Source of the DNA: Pterois miles
Lineage: Eukaryota; Chordata; Actinopteri; Perciformes; Scorpaenidae
Reading direction: 5' to 3'
Assembly: GCA_947000775.1 (NCBI GenBank)
Contig: CAMQGK010000565.1
Span: 2,740,501 to 2,804,500, forward strand
DNA: 64,000 bases
Shown piece by piece: positions 1 to 17,464 of this stretch; the stretch's first letter is position 1; each line of letters begins with the position of its first letter. A program made the position numbers and the translations under genes. The notes beneath the pieces were generated by a model that was not told the DNA's origin, ran no database searches, and worked only from the letters and a program-made list of their open reading frames with translations.

Positions 1-349
1 GCTCCGCCATGTTTCTACAGTAGCCCTGAACAGACAAACCAAACTCTGGCTCTAGAGAGAGACTTTCACGCTTTTTACATTACCTGAAGACCACCGCAGT
101 TCTCCGACATGCTTGTAAAGTTGCGGAAATGTGAGCCAGCGAGTACCCAAACCGTGGTATTCTGCTGCTCCTAAAGTAGTTTTACTGCAGTAAGAATGGT
201 CTCGGAGCGAGGCGAACAGCTTTATCACGGTTTTGCACTCACCAGCTCACGCTAATGCAGTCTTGGAGGAGGGTGCAGAGGGGTACTCTGTCTGATAATC
301 TACAACTACACCACTAGATGTCCCCAAATCCTGCACACTGTACCTTTAA
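1..349 (-). mobile_element. TTAA-flanked MITE, left end outside window
   Basis: Ends CTGCACACTGTACCTTTAA. Its interior is the reverse complement of part of 40698-41224 (shared CATGTTTCTACAGTAGCC, CCACCGCAGTTCTCCGACATGC and CTCTAGAGAGAGAC). Confidence 0.65.
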
Positions 350-615
350 ACCAACCTCACAGTCCAGCCATACTGTAAATAATTAGGACAAACATATCGA
401 AAGCAAGCCGACACAGAAAAGAAGTATGCACTGCTATATTAAGAAACACAGTTACAAACTGTATATAATCAGTGAAGTCAATCTGGAAATTTATCATGTT
501 AGTGTTGAAATAAATACACTAAAGATTTGATGGACTATGTCATTCTACAGAAGATTAATTGAAAACAATTTAACTGATACAATATTTCATGTCATTTGCA
601 GCATTTCTCGGTCTC

Positions 616-950
616 TTAAAGGAACGTGTGTAACATTTAGGATGATCTATTGGCAGAAATGGATATATTAAATATTAAGAAGTATGTTTGTTTGTGTATA
701 ATCACCAGATAATAGGAATCCTTGTGGTTTTGTTAGCTCAGAATGAGCCCCTCATATCTACAAAGGGAGCAGGTCCTCTTCAGGGAGGACAAACAAACAC
801 TGCCTCTAGATAGGGCCATTCCTGTTTTCATGTTTTAGAATTGGCCAACGTAGTTCTCCTTCACGCTTGGCACACGGGAGTTGTTTCCTTTAGCTGCAAT
901 GTGCAACCTCACCGCTAGATGCCACCATATCCGACACAAGGCACATTTAA
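616..950 (+). mobile_element. TTAA-flanked MITE
   Basis: Begins TTAAAGGAACGTGTGTAAC and ends CAAGGCACATTTAA. It shares ATTGGCAGAAATGGATAT and ATAATCACCAGATAAT with the copy at 25013. The TTAA at both ends fits insertion at TTAA sites. No coding capacity. Confidence 0.6.
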
Positions 951-3620
<2,670 letters not shown>

Positions 3621-4144
3621 ACAATGCATGAGCGCCATCGCCACCGATCCTGTGCGGCGCGCCAAGCATTGTCAGGGATTGGGTCTTATCAATCATTGGC
3701 CAGATACTGAGCAGCAGTGTGAGGCAAACAAAGGGAAGGGGGGAGAACAAAAATGGAGGGGAGCTGCAGGCAACAATGAGAAACACAAATGAGACGATGG
3801 CTGGGAGCCACCCGTCCATGCGGCCCGGACCGACTCTATTTAATCTGGTCAAGTCTGCCCCAAAAATCAAAGCAATCTCTTCTAGTGAGCTGACAGAGGA
3901 AGGAATCAGACAGCCAATCCCACCCAAAAAGGAAGTTGCTGTGGAATTGAATGAGGGGATATGGGGCTGTGCTGCATTGTGCTAGGCATGCAGACTATTA
4001 CGGCTGGGGAACTCTCCTTTATTTAAAAAAGTCCATTTGCATTCACTCAGCTTGTGAGAGGAGCTCGGGGGCAACGTTAGCTGCTGCTCCTGCTGCTTTT
4101 GAATTCCTCACTATCTTTTTTTTCGGCCCTTCTGGCGTGCAATA

Positions 4145-4205
4145 TATCATAGTAGTAGTAGGAATCTTTATTATCCCTTATGGGGAAATTGTCCTTGTAG
4201 TAAGT
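4145..4205 (-). mobile_element. LINE-type 3' tail fragment
   Basis: On the minus strand it reads GACAATTTCCCCATAAGGG then ATAATAAAGATTCC and a TAC-repeat tail, the usual 3' end of fish non-LTR elements. No coding part remains. Confidence 0.5.
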
Positions 4206-4511
4206 CAGTGATAATAACAAAAACAATATCCATACGAATACAAAAGCATAGAAAGTTGAAGACTGAGCAACAGCAACAGCTGGAGCAACAGCCGGAGGGA
4301 TGCTCCCCGTGGATACTACTCCTCTTGGGGCCACCCGGCCCTAAAACAGTGCTAGACGAGAGTGAGACGTATAAAGGCCACAGTGGGGATGACATGAAGG
4401 AAGAGGGCCAAAATGAAGAGACTTTGACAGCTATCCCTCGGGCGGCGAAGAGGAGCTGCACCTGTATGCACCTCAGCTCAGCTCAGTTTAGCTTCCGTGT
4501 CTTCAGTCAGA

Positions 4512-4627
<116 letters not shown>

Positions 4628-5272
4628 CTCTCTGTTGGCACTGCTGGACACAACAGGAGGGAGGGATCAGGTGGCAGGGGCAAGCAGACGGAGGGAGCAG
4701 AAAACGGTTGGGGGGGTGACAAATGAGTCTCGTCAGGTAACATTCACAGACGTGAAGGGAAGGAAGGGAAGAAGATGGGTTAAGGGAGGGGAGGGTTGTG
4801 TCAGCTCATATTGGTTCACCAGCGAGATTCTCCTACCCTGATTAGAAACCACTGCAGTCGGGAGACAGGACAGAGACACTTTGAAGGAGGAGGCACTTAA
4901 GAGTGGGTCCATTTGCACCCAGGACCGCTTACTGATTCTGATTGAGGAAACAAGGAAGCATAGCCTCTGTCTCTCTGCCTGGGATCCTCCACACCATGAT
5001 CAAAAAGAACAAGGGAGGGCAAGGCAGAGGGAGAGCCCTAGAAGCATCCAAGGGCCTGGAAATTTGGGTCAGACACATGACATATTAATACAATGACTGA
5101 CGAAAAGAAGAGACGTGAGAAGAGAGGAAAGAGGGAGGAAATTAAAGGAGATGACTGAAAGGAAGCCAAAATATGTGCAGCAGAGAGGATTTGTGTTGCA
5201 ATGTGCCCCAGCATGCAGGAAAAACAGGAGCTTATTTGTAACCAGCCTCAGACAATAAAAATAACATAATAC

Positions 5273-6173
5273 TAGGGGTGGGGGAAATTTTTTTAATGCC
5301 AGAATCAATATATTTGCTTCACTTCAGTCTATGCAGAGGTAGAAGGAAGTTATCGCTTATATCACTGTAGTCTGAATAGCGTTACGTCATATCAGTTCTG
5401 CCGGCTGCAGAGAGCTGAAACGACAAAGTAGAAAAAAGCAGAGGGTCTGCGTGGATACAACCTGAACCCTCACATTTTAAATCCAATGTGCTTAATGCTA
5501 AAGTACAGAAACACTTTGGGTTGCACACATTGACAGGAAAAGCAGAGCTAGACATCATGGATAAATCTGTATGCTAACTCTGTCATAGACAGGAAACGTC
5601 CGCATCTCCATGGTCAAATCAGCCGACACAAATGTAGAGCAGCTATACACTGACATATATGTTAAATGTATCCAAATCGCCCCGATGGAGCTCACCATGG
5701 ATGTATAAAGACTTGGACAAGTTAACGGAAGTTCACACGTGCGGGTTTTCAAAATAAGGTGCTAACAAAGGGAACTGTATTGATTAGATTATTTGCACCA
5801 GAGGTATAAAACATGACATGTTCCTTATAAACTAAAAAGAAAATACCACAAATTTATGAGGGAATTTTTTTTTCTTCTTTGAGTTTTGGTTGCTTGAAAA
5901 AATGTAATAAATGATTCCTGACAATGACTGATATATTTGACTTCAGGACATCTCTGACTACATACATGCTGAAAAATCAAACATTCTTGCTGTATTAATT
6001 TAAATATTTTCCAAAGTCCCCAGAAGTGCATGATTCAACCTTTTACCAAGGTCTAGTATTAAAAATGTTAAAAACGCAATAAATTGTAGTACAGAATTGC
6101 AATTCATATCAAATCGGCACCAAAGTATCGCAATAGTATCGAATCTGTAGATAGGTGTATCGTCCCAGCCCCA
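5273..6173 (-). mobile_element. hAT-like MITE related to the 51.7-53.1 kb element
   Basis: Starts TAGGGGTGGGG and ends CGTCCCAGCCCCA, resembling hAT terminal repeats. Read on the minus strand, its first 330 bp match the start of the 51749 element (shared GTTGAATCATGCA, CAGCATGTATGTAGTCAGAG and TATATCAGTCATTG). No clean target duplication is left and no transposase is encoded. Confidence 0.72.
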
Positions 6174-6393
6174 ATAATAATAATTACAAAATGATTTTGG
6201 TCAAATGAACGCACGATCCTTCAGCTGTATTCAGACCTTGATAAATGCCCACAGTCGAGGCTGTTATTAAACACCAGAGAGACTGGTGGGTCCCTGTGCC
6301 AGGCAAAACTAATTAAATCCAGGCAGATGTGTCTGGACAGTGGTGTACCACACGTACACAATGGTACATGCTTGTTAACTTGTATGCACACTT

Positions 6394-6410
6394 GCACACA
6401 CACACACGCG

Positions 6411-6493
<83 letters not shown>
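6394..6493. repeat. (CA)n microsatellite with CG interruptions
   Basis: CA tract of about 50 units with GCGCACG near its left end. Confidence 0.97.
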
Positions 6494-6496
<3 letters not shown>

Positions 6497-9400
6497 CTAA
6501 ATGGGCTGTTAACCATGTCCACAGTGCAATCAGTGCCGGCTGATGAGCCGTCAGCGGACTAACTAGATCAGGTGAGCACAAAACAACAGCATCTCAGCTT
6601 CAATTTCTAACTTTGGTACGCTTGACTACGGAAACTTTTTGTCAGCCTATGGCCAGAGAGGAGAAAAACGCCTTTCCCCCTGGTGCCTTGTTATCCTTGC
6701 CAATACTAGCTTTCTTTTCTGTATTCCCCTACCTTCAGTGCTGCAGGTGATGATGAGAGTTGGAGCTAACAGCAACCAATTAATCTTTCATGGCGCACGT
6801 GTGCTTGCTTTTGTTAGGTCTGCTCCGCGAAACTGTATGAGACTGCAGCTGTACAAAAGAGGGCTGGTGACACTTTCATCCTCTTCCTCCTCCTCCTCCT
6901 CCACCTCTCCACTTTTCATTCTCATACTTTGTGAGCAAACAGCTGGGGCTTTTTTTTTTTGCAAAAGCTATCATTACGGCAGCCTACAGGCATGAGAACT
7001 GCACTCCAAATCGCTGATGGAAGCCTGGCTAGCCGAGTCAGAGCGGGAGATGAGATTGCATTGGAGATGTGAGTACTGGGGAGGGGGGAATGATGGCCAT
7101 TACATGATAAACGCACAGAAGCATACATCCCTGCACTCATACACGAAGTGCATGACATGAAGCAATACAAGTGCCCATGTTTTATCTTCATTTAGGCTGT
7201 CGGTCCCATCGTCTTGTAATCACACCAATCTTAGGTCGCATACACACACCAGCAGCTCTCTTAGAGACACATGCACACAGTAGTGACTAATCACCCATCT
7301 GGAGCAGCCATTCCCAGGTCTGGATGACAAAGCGCCCATGCCCACAAATATAGGCTAATGCCCTTCTCAACAAAAGGCTTAAGCTGCATTACAGCCAAAC
7401 AGACAGGTCTAAAGAGAGGGGAGGGTGGCTTATGACCTGGCTCAGACAAGCATGGACAGGGGAGGAAGCAAGTGACATCACAGATAAGGGTGATGTACTT
7501 AGGCTAGCTGCTAGTGGCTACATGGAGCTGACAAGTCTGTACGTGCACTTGATTTCAATAGCAGCTCCCTGAGTCAAGGGCAGGGAGAGGGCAGAGCCAA
7601 AACAGCAGGAAAAGCCATTTCAATGTGACTCGGCTCGTTTGTGAAGTGAAAAATCCAGTGTGGCTTACCCAGAGGGCTTTGCTGAAACCCTCTCGCTGCT
7701 AAATATTAGCGTGTTAGCAGTGGCAGGTGCTAGCCATGCCCTCTCGGAGCGGTCCGTGGGGTAGGGCTTATCCTCCAAATGCCTCAACCACTGTGGAAAC
7801 ACAGTTTCCCCTAGCAGAGGCTTGTTGCCGGCTGGCATGATCCAGGTAAGTCTCTGCGTTGTGAGAGGCGGCCCGATGCAACCAAAGCCAGGTTCAGAAT
7901 GTGGGATAAGGTTGGATCAGAGCCAGGAGCCATTAGCGAGCAGTGTGTCTGACACAACGTGCAGAACACAACATTTTCAAAAAAAGGCGTAGAAGGACTT
8001 GAACGGAGCCATGGTGAAGAGTGCTAGGCAGCTGTTTCATTCAGGCCCTCTGATAACAACCCCCCTGTCCAGATTGGCTACTGCAAACAGGGCCGGGGAC
8101 CGCTAGGCAGCACGAATACAAATCACTTCTTTGGATAGTCTACACTGAGCTAAGCAAAAACTACTGGCATTCTCTCCTTCATTTCTTAGCTGATCAACCC
8201 CCTCGTGATTCAATGTGTGCCACTGAAAAGAATTTTAATGTACTTGCGTGCATTTAGATTAATGTGCATCCTTACAAAAGAGCATATGACAGTATGGTTA
8301 ATAAGCAGAAAACACTTAAGCTATCAGGAAGAGCCAGCAGTATGAACAGACAAAGATCTAGCTAATGGCCCTAGCAGTATCATTTACGGTACAGCCCCTT
8401 GCCAAAAGCAGGATCACACACTAGCTCTACAGACAGGGAAGAGTTTCACTACTCTAGAGATAACATCCTAAGAATACTTTCTTTCATCCCTCACTGTGAA
8501 TAAGCAAAGTGCATCAATTATAAGTATGGGAAATGAAAACTCAGGGTTATTGAATTCTCTTTTTCCACTTAGTGCTTGGATATAACAACCAAATAAAGCT
8601 TGTGAGCAATGTGACTAACGAATGGAGGCACGGGCACTTAACCCCAACAGCACAGGCCTTTTATTCCGTTTTAGTTTTTGAAAAAAATACCTTGACAATG
8701 TGACTCTCATTCAATTATTTTTTTTAAAAAGTGATTTAAAATACTAGTGGGAAACCACCTGACTTTGAGCTGTGCTTGATCTTAACACACAGATTCAAGT
8801 GGATGGTCCACCTATCACATGCTGACCATTACAATCACCAAAAACAACACGCTTTTACATCTGTGACTGTGGCTCAGTCCCATTAAAAACCCATCACGCC
8901 CACTACCGCCACGCTACGCTTACTGCGCACAAAACCCATTGCTATAATTGGCTCCACTGCACCCTTTTCCCTCTCTGGATGGGCCAACCGGCAAATGCGA
9001 ACAAAACAGAAAAAAAAATTCTGCAGTAACTGGAAAAGATCCAAACTCTGGTCATGTCTCAGTGATAATCAAGCATGACAAATTATTTCCAAACATGGCG
9101 AAGAAGTGAAAACACGAGGAGTGGTTCAATCAGAGGGGAAAGAGAGATGGGATGAAAGAGAGAAGAGGTGAAACAAAAACATTGTTCACTGCCTGCTTCG
9201 TGAGGCTATGGGTGATGGCACACCTCCAGATGACAACACACACTCCATCACCCCACATAAACAGACAGAAAAGGTGCGGTTATGAAGCGGATCTGTTGTT
9301 TCACGGCGACCACAGCGAGGGCCACAACCATGTCATTACCCCAGCCGGCGAAGGAAAAGAACCCCAGAGCCTGGTATGCAGGGAAGAGAGCGTTTGTGTG

Positions 9401-11566
9401 AGGGTGTTTGACAATGAGAGAAAGATAAACAGAAAGCGAGGGGAAAAGAGTTAGACTGTGAATGTGTATGAAAGTGTGACTGAATGAAGGAAGTGATGGT
9501 GTGCCATCAGCTCTAGTTTGAGCAAGCGCTGCAGAGATGTTTGTCATACCAGGACGGGGAGCATGTCTGGACTGGGATGAGACATTGAAAATGTTAGCAG
9601 GGCCCTAAGGCTCACTGAATGAAAACACACTGCCCTCTCTCTTCAAAAGACCGACTCGCAAACTCATGATTTGAGGGGGGGGGGGGTGCTGAGTGGTGGG
9701 GGTGGTGGCGGCTTTAGGCCACTTATTAATATAAAAACAGAAAATCTCAACTGATAGCAAAGGGCAGGAGGGGGGAAAAAGTGTAATTTATAAGCAAAGT
9801 AACTAATTATCACCAGCGAGAGACAATAGAAACTCACAATCAGTTATAATTGTTTCTCAGTGTGACATGACTGCAGATAAAGGGAAGCTATAATTGATAT
9901 TCTGAACTGAATTTTGTTAATTAAAGCACTGATTATTCTGCTAAACAGACTTCGACAACCAGAGGCACAGCACTGCCCTTTAGAAAAGGCACTTGCGCAG
10001 CGTTTAACTGAACTCCTTTGAGGCCTGTGTTTTTGGCAGCGATGCTGTCGGGGGGGGGGGGGGGGAATCAGGACATTCAATGATATGTAAACAAACACAA
10101 AAATAGGAGAGCGGTTTGCAAACGAGACAATCCCCAAACCAGGGATTTTTATTTGTTTTCTCCAATAAATGTCAAGCCTTATTAATTGATTGAGCCTGAG
10201 AGGGATAGAGACTGGAAACAGAGAGAGTGAAGCAGTGTATGAGGACTAATTGTGATTTCATCCTTCTCTGCTCTCGGGGGATATTGATGCCAAAACGTTA
10301 CACCAACAGATATTTTTAAAAACCTTAAACTCTGACAAACTCAAAAAATAAGCCTAAAAAAATGATCCAAATCCTCATGTAGGAAAAGTTTACAGAGAGA
10401 GAGGCCTGTAATTACTACGGCGTATCTGTGGACTGAAGGGTTTGTGGATTAGAAAGGTTGGACACTGAACAAAAGGGGACCTTGGCTTACAGAGAGCCTG
10501 GTCTGGGCATATAGGGGAGGCAGTAGTTGAGGACAGCACACTTAATGGAAGTGACAGTCAGCAGATACGCGCCAGTCCCCTCCACCCGCAATCACTCCCG
10601 CCACCGCCTCCTCCTCTCGCGGCCCGGAAAAGAAAAGGAAAACAAAAAAAAAAAAAAAAACACCCTTCCCCCCCAATCTACAGATTACATACAATGCACC
10701 CAAACATACCGGCAGAGAGGGAGGGGAGGTGATGGGTGGAGTGGAGGGGGGGGGGTGAATAGACAGGGAGTGCTGCCAGGGCCTACTTTTAGATAGCGCA
10801 GTTATCAGCGGGAAAAGGAGAGAGAGAGAAACAAAGAGGAAGTTTACTGGCGTTGTTTTATCTGGAAGGGCATTAAACTGAGAAGCACACAGGGGACGAG
10901 ACAGCGAGAGTAAAGAGAAAGACCATTCAGAGGAAAGAGAGAAACTGTCCAAAGTCAGGCAACCTTCAGAGGCGTCTCTAACTCACAGTCACATACATCC
11001 CACTTTGCCCTTGGCTGAAAGTCATTGCCTGGTTCATGGTTGCTGGCTTTGATAGGAGCCCGGGCCCCCGGAACGAGTTGCTAACGACCCGGAAAGCGAT
11101 TGGTGCAGCTTGATATGCAGCGAGAGAGACTGTCACTGGGATGGAAACTGAATGTGGCCTTTGATAAAACACTCAAAGAGGGATAAAAACAGAACAGGGA
11201 AGAAGGCAGCCCATTAGGCCGTGATAGAAAGAAGGGGAAATATGGCGGGCCAGACGACAGGAACCGGGGGAAAATCCGTGTCTCTATGTGCTGTCCTTGA
11301 CCCTGTCAGATGATGCTGAGGCCTGCCGTGAGAAAGAGTGTTGGGTATGCTGCCCCCCAGGTATTGGCTGGAGAGGGATGAGAGGCATGCCGATGAGGGT
11401 CCCCCCCCAACCGGTAGCACCAAGGCAGTCCGCTGGAGCCCACTAATCAGAGAACTTAGCCGCTGACCTCACCACAGGCTCTATACCTTTTAATGAGATC
11501 CATGCCTTTGATTCGTCTAGCCGCCCAGAGGGAGAGACAGATCACGCATAAGCTCACACAGACACA

Positions 11567-11599
<33 letters not shown>

Positions 11600-13119
11600 T
11601 GCCAACTATAGATGGACACTTCCACATCCACACACTGCTAAGACGCAAGTTGAAATAATGAGCGCTCTGTAATCCACAATGACCAAGGGCTCTCATGCAT
11701 GTACATGCATGCACGGGGGAAATAGTGGATAGACCATGATGGACTAGAACAAGCACTGCCTGAGAACTAACTAAAGCAAACTAATCAGCACATACACATA
11801 CACAAGGACACACTGAGCCACACAGACATAAGCTGAACCTCAGCTCAAGGACACAACACCCACCTTGTTAAGAGAAGGCCGAGGGAGGAGCAGGTGAGAT
11901 TGGATCCAGACATGCTCGCTCACACAGATAGAATTGAATTATTGATCAGCCAACAGATTGTGTTATGAGGAATTCATGGATTCATGCCTGGGCTGCTCAG
12001 CTCCCTTAGGCTGAAAGACAGACTGTGTGTGGACTCACTGTACATTTATATATTTGTGTGTCTGTGTGCATCCCGCTTCCCACTAGGAAGCCTGGTGGGG
12101 AGCAGGTTGCGCTGGTCGAAGTTCGAATTACTTTCCGTGGGCGGAGTGGGCAGTGTGAGCTCGCACTCAGACAAGACAGAGCAAACAGTGAATCGATCAA
12201 GCTGGCTGGGGTGATGCATACAAAAAGAAGGCCTCACCCTTGCTGCGCTGGGAGAGCTTTAACTGCTCACACACTGAGTGGCTTTTTCATTGGCACTCAG
12301 GCAACAGCACAATCCTCAGCTCTTAATACCACCAATGGATGGGGAGGAAATGGGAATTTTATTCGTCTGAGCTCCACGGGTGGTGCTAACAATGCACTGA
12401 AATCCAGGGCCTCGCTTTCCGTTACCAACATCAGCCAACATGAGGTGTGTGCCATTACACAAAGGTAGAACTATATTCTGTCATGAGGCTGTGGCACCTA
12501 AAAGCCCACTTTACCCCAAAAACCGTTTAACACTTTCTTTAGCCCTGTAGCCAGGTCATGCTGCTCTATGCCTGAGCTTATAGAGTAAGGACACATCACC
12601 ATCACTAAGGACTCAAATAGTAACTTTACTGATAAGATAAAAATAGCTTTATGGTCACACACTGTGGAGCCACAGTATTTCATGGACACTATGAACAGGT
12701 CATATGGGTGACCAGGGAAAGCAAAGTTTGTTTCTAAACATATTATACATGTGAGGGAATAATTACTGAAAACTTGTGAATAGACTGTGAGCTATATAGT
12801 ACTAAATTGAGGAGTTAGACCACTTTTCACCATTTTTGTGTTTATGATTTTGGGCTAGGCCTGAAATCATGGCTCAATGACGCACTGGAGGCATTTTTAG
12901 CTTAACCCCTCCCCTAACACTATATAAAAACTAGAGCACATAGCATCAGTAGTTCTCCCACTCAATTGCCAGTTACAACACTTACTACCACAGCCAGTGG
13001 CATAGTGGCCATCTGGCATGCTGGGACAAATCTCGGTGGGCTGCCGTATTGGTGGGCTGTCAAAAAAAAAAAAAAAAAAAAATCTATAAAGATTTGTGAT
13101 AGCCATTCCAGGTGCGCAT
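6494..13119. other. Gene-free stretch, mostly single-copy
   Basis: Purine-rich segments, G runs at 9673-9686 and 10050-10065, and a poly(A) run near 10645. A CAG/GTAAGT donor-like site at 7846 has no open exon before it. Frames of up to 147 codons (12025-12468) show no recognisable family. It could be intronic if the minus-strand first exon at 23.3 kb is real. Confidence 0.45.
11567..11597. repeat. (CA)n microsatellite, short
   Basis: About 15 CA units. Confidence 0.9.
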
Positions 13120-13387
<268 letters not shown>

Positions 13388-13782
13388 AGGTAAACAAACT
13401 CCACACTACTCCAATACTTTAATAGCCCTTGTTTAAAATTATTAGGTCCTAAAACTTGTAAAACACACTAATAGCTGAATCCAGAGTTAGTTCCTTTCTC
13501 TGTTTAAGTCTACAGAGGCCCAGACCATCATAACAGTGCAAGCTGTGACACTGGGACCTGTGACCGAGTCATGTGACCGAGCAGACACTACAGTACATAT
13601 CAGACATGTACACTAGGGCCCAGTAAGACACAGAAGACCCCAGAAGTTCTAGGTACTTTTCTAGATGGAAGTCGAGCCATTTTGCGCCACTGAGCACATT
13701 TGATACAAATAAACGGCGTCCTTCCTCCAGCGCTGTATCTAGCTCTCTTTCTACATCCATGGCGCTGTCCACAGAACATTCT

Positions 13783-14405
13783 ATCCATCGATATATCGAT
13801 TGAATGATCGACGATCCAATATCATTAATGCAAAGTGAAAACATCGCTACATGTCATCTTTAAGATGCACCTCTATTTTGAAATTGCCACGCATGTCTGT
13901 TTTACCATTTCCATCCAAGAGCAAGTCATTCCTAAATATCCGGTGGTAGTGGTGCTTCAGTCATGGATTTCAGAAGGATGGCTGCACGGACATGAGCTGA
14001 CATCATGACAAGGAAACAAGCAACGTTAGCGAGTGGCATTGGCGAGCGATGTCAGCAAGTGGCATTCGCGAGCGGCGCCAGCGATGTAGCATTACCAGCG
14101 CGTGGTCAGCCGAGAGAGAAAATCAGTAATGTCATAGCTATGAACATACAAGTGCAGTGTGTTTAGGTTACAGTTTATTTGTTGATGAATAAATGCTACA
14201 GCTCCAGACCCAATCCAGCTTCCTGTGTCTTGTTTGCCACCTGCTGGTTAGAGAGACGGGGGTTAACCCAGACGACTAGCAATAACTTCAGCTACGGCTC
14301 GTTTAAGGAGGGCTGTTAAGGTGGACCAGCTAGCCGCTTACCAGCAATGAGCAGCAACCAGACCTCCAACAACAGATGTATTTTATGCTTTATATTAAAA
14401 GAATA
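13783..14405 (+). mobile_element. hAT-like relic, copy 1 of a shared family
   Basis: Begins with the CGATATATCGATT-type sequence common in fish hAT derivatives. From about 14150 it matches, in reverse orientation, the element at 53945-54476 (shared CAGTTTATTTGTTGATGAATAAATGC-like, GGGCTGTTAAGGTG and AGCAACCAGACCTCCAA segments). A short GC-rich imperfect duplication of GCGAGTGGCATT lies at 14030-14095. No coding capacity is seen. Confidence 0.55.
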
Positions 14406-17400
14406 TATTAGGGCCCAAATCATATTTTAGTTGCTTTTTGCATTATTTTTGTTTCACCCAGACTTTAAAGACCCTTTGGATCACAACACTGTAGAAATAC
14501 CAGGTCACTTTAATCTGGTCTAATCAGATTTCCCTTACAAAAAAAACAGACACTCTATCACATGGAATTACACCATATTTAATCTCCCTTGTTTTTGGTA
14601 ATTAGGACTTGTTTATATCTTATATGCAGAGCAGATGTGTGGTTTTAGCACACTGCTCAGGGGGGGATAATGTTTTGTTTTCAAGTCGGAAGGTGGAGAG
14701 ACACATAAGGACCCAATGGGACCAAGTTGTGAGTGCATTTTTTCCATTACCCAGAGAGAAGACAAACTCCATATGACTAATTAAACAACAGACACAGAGG
14801 AATGTGTGATGACATCCTGACAGCACACAAAAAGAGGGACTGGAAGTGAAACAGAACAGAACCTGGTTAAAAATAAAACACTGGCTGAGGGAGGCAGAGG
14901 AAGAGAGGCATGTCAGTAGAAGTGTACTGTAGATATCAACAGGGAGGACAGCAGAGAGGTCTTAATGGAGGTCTGGAGTGGCGGATAAATGGCTACTCGG
15001 TCTGGTCACAACACCAGTCGGCACCAGTCCACCAGTAAACAAGCAGCACCACACTGACATGGCCTCTTACACCCCACTTTGCTTCAATCTGCTATTGGAA
15101 AGCGGCACACTTCTCCTCCATAACCAATTGAAAGAGGATGAAAGGAGAAGGGGAAAATGTCTCCTGGTGAGACTTGTGTGATTTGGGGATCCAATTTGGC
15201 AGCCTGTTTTCTGTAAACAGTGTAACTGCAGCTTGTTCTCAGAGAACGCACTGGCGAGCAGCATTAAGCCGTTCGCAGTGTGGGGAGGAAAGCACAAGGT
15301 CTTGGTAATAAGGTTCTCTAACCCCAGCAGCAGATCTACTCAAGCTAATGACTGTAATTAAAGAGCCCAACTCCACGGAGGGATCAATGACGTGGGGATC
15401 AGCCCAGACAGGACGTAGAATAGACGTAGCTGCAGCAGAAGGAAGCGACCACAGGGCTGAGTTTAAAAACAAATGGGAGGCTGAGTGGTAGGCTAGCATG
15501 TGTTATGAGGGCCTGTAAATATTTAGGCATTCTTACAGGGGCATGTGGCTGCGACTCTGATGTCATTTCTCCTAGGCCTGTCATTTGCTTTAGTTAGAGG
15601 CTGAGAACCGTACTGTAAACACAGATCTGTGAAAAGGGGAACACTGGGAAACTGAGTGTCACAGGACAGAAATTAACTGCGCAAAGAGCCGCAAGTTATC
15701 TGCATGACCATCACATGTCTGAGACACTGTATACACATTACGAGAGAAGGGAGAGAGGGCGGGAAAAAAATGCAGATACCATGTCTACATGATTTGCAGA
15801 CACCAGCATAAAATATTGTATATCAAACAACTTCCTTTTCTCTCATATAAAGTTGAGAAAGGGATACCGAAACTGGGCAGCTCTGAGGCTGCCCAGATGA
15901 GTCAGTGAGGAATAATGCATGTCATCACGGCTGCATGAATAAGAGAGTGAGGCTGGGGGGCAAGCACAGACACCCAAGACATAGAGCTATCATGACACCT
16001 CCACAGATCTGCATTTCACAAGACAGCTACGAGCCCCGGGCAGGTTTGAAGCACCAGGATTAATATCCACCTGGACTAAAGGCACACTGAGTAAGAAAAG
16101 ACAGAAAGAATAAAGTTGAAGAAAATTGATTCAACAAAAAAAAAAGTTATGGAGAGCAGGAGAATGGATAAAGAGAGGCTCTGTTCTGCTGATATAAGGG
16201 AACTAGACAGCATGTTCAGAGATGGTTAACATAAACAGGAAGTTATAAACACAAGGGCAGCGGGTACTTCCACACTGCTCCAGCACAAGGGTCACGGTTG
16301 GCTGGTCAGGCATAGCTAACATTCCTGTTAGATCATGACCGCTGGAGAAGTGTACAGTGCACTTCCACAGGTCTGCCAAAACTCAACAAGGTCGAAAGTA
16401 TAAGCCTGACTCATACTAATGCCCTGTGTTAGCCTGAGATGCAACTAAATGTGACAAAGCTCACCCCCAGACTGCATTATTTCCACTGTTTTATTACATA
16501 TTTTCTGTTTCTGCTGTTTTTATTGCAGATTTTATTTGTTTTTCTGCTTATATTCTACCTGTCTTTTTTCCCTGCTGAGTCCTTCTGTTGCTGCATTGGG
16601 TGGCTAATTTCCCCATGGGGATCAATAAAAAAACGTATTTAAAAAAATAAAAAATCAGTTATCTTAGGAAATCCCACCTCAAACATTAGCAACCACAAAT
16701 TTTAGCGACCGATGGCCACTACGAAATGTCAGCCTCTAAGGTTACGACAGTATCTTTGGCAGCGGTGTTATTACCGCTGCAGAGACTACTGCTACAGTAA
16801 AATGGTCCGTCAGTTTACAGATGAGAAGCAACAGAGCTGGTGGCATTTAACTAGATTCTCAGTAACTTTAACAGTTGCTGTATGAACAGATTTTAATAGG
16901 TCCCTCTTGGATCATAGGCTACTGAAAGGCCACGATACCCAGCTCATTTAACAGAGACAAGGACATGACACTGACAAAGAAATGATTTCATTTTCATAAT
17001 ACCATTTCATTGTGGACTGTAATAAAGGCAGACAACCTTGCCTGGATAGTGTATTATTCCAGCTAGATTACAACACTGTATAGATGCATACAAACTGCCT
17101 GTTTGTGTAATGTGCAGCTGAATGACAAACATACAGTTGTGAACTCTCTGCATTACACTTTCATTTCATTCATTCAACATTTGATCTCGCTTTACAGACC
17201 GGCAGCAACCGAGCCCTGAAAGAGGCCTGCAAGCTTCACACTGGCAAGCACAGGGATACCTACGTATAATGGACATCTCATCCTTTCTACACAAAACTTC
17301 TAATTTGGATTGAAACCGACAAGCAAGAGGCGATAGACACCCAACCTCCACCAGCGCTGCCTCCCCCATGTCCATTTCCAGCTGCCAGAGTCAGCAGATG

Positions 17401-17464
17401 CCAGAGATAATAAGGACAGCATATGTTTCCCTGAGATCTAATGTTGCCATTTCTATTTTAAAAC
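14406..17464. other. No gene recognised
   Basis: Apart from the LINE-type end at 16.5 kb I see no repeat, RNA gene or conserved frame. Confidence 0.45.
16470..16650 (+). mobile_element. LINE-type 3' end
   Basis: T-rich stretch ending GCTAATTTCCCCATGGGGATCAATAAA and an A-rich tail, a fish non-LTR 3' terminus. The 67-codon frame here is not a gene. Confidence 0.45.

Noticed and set aside
7840..7852. Strong CAG/GTAAGT donor on the plus strand
   Set aside because: No acceptor or open exon precedes it; frames close within about 25 codons.
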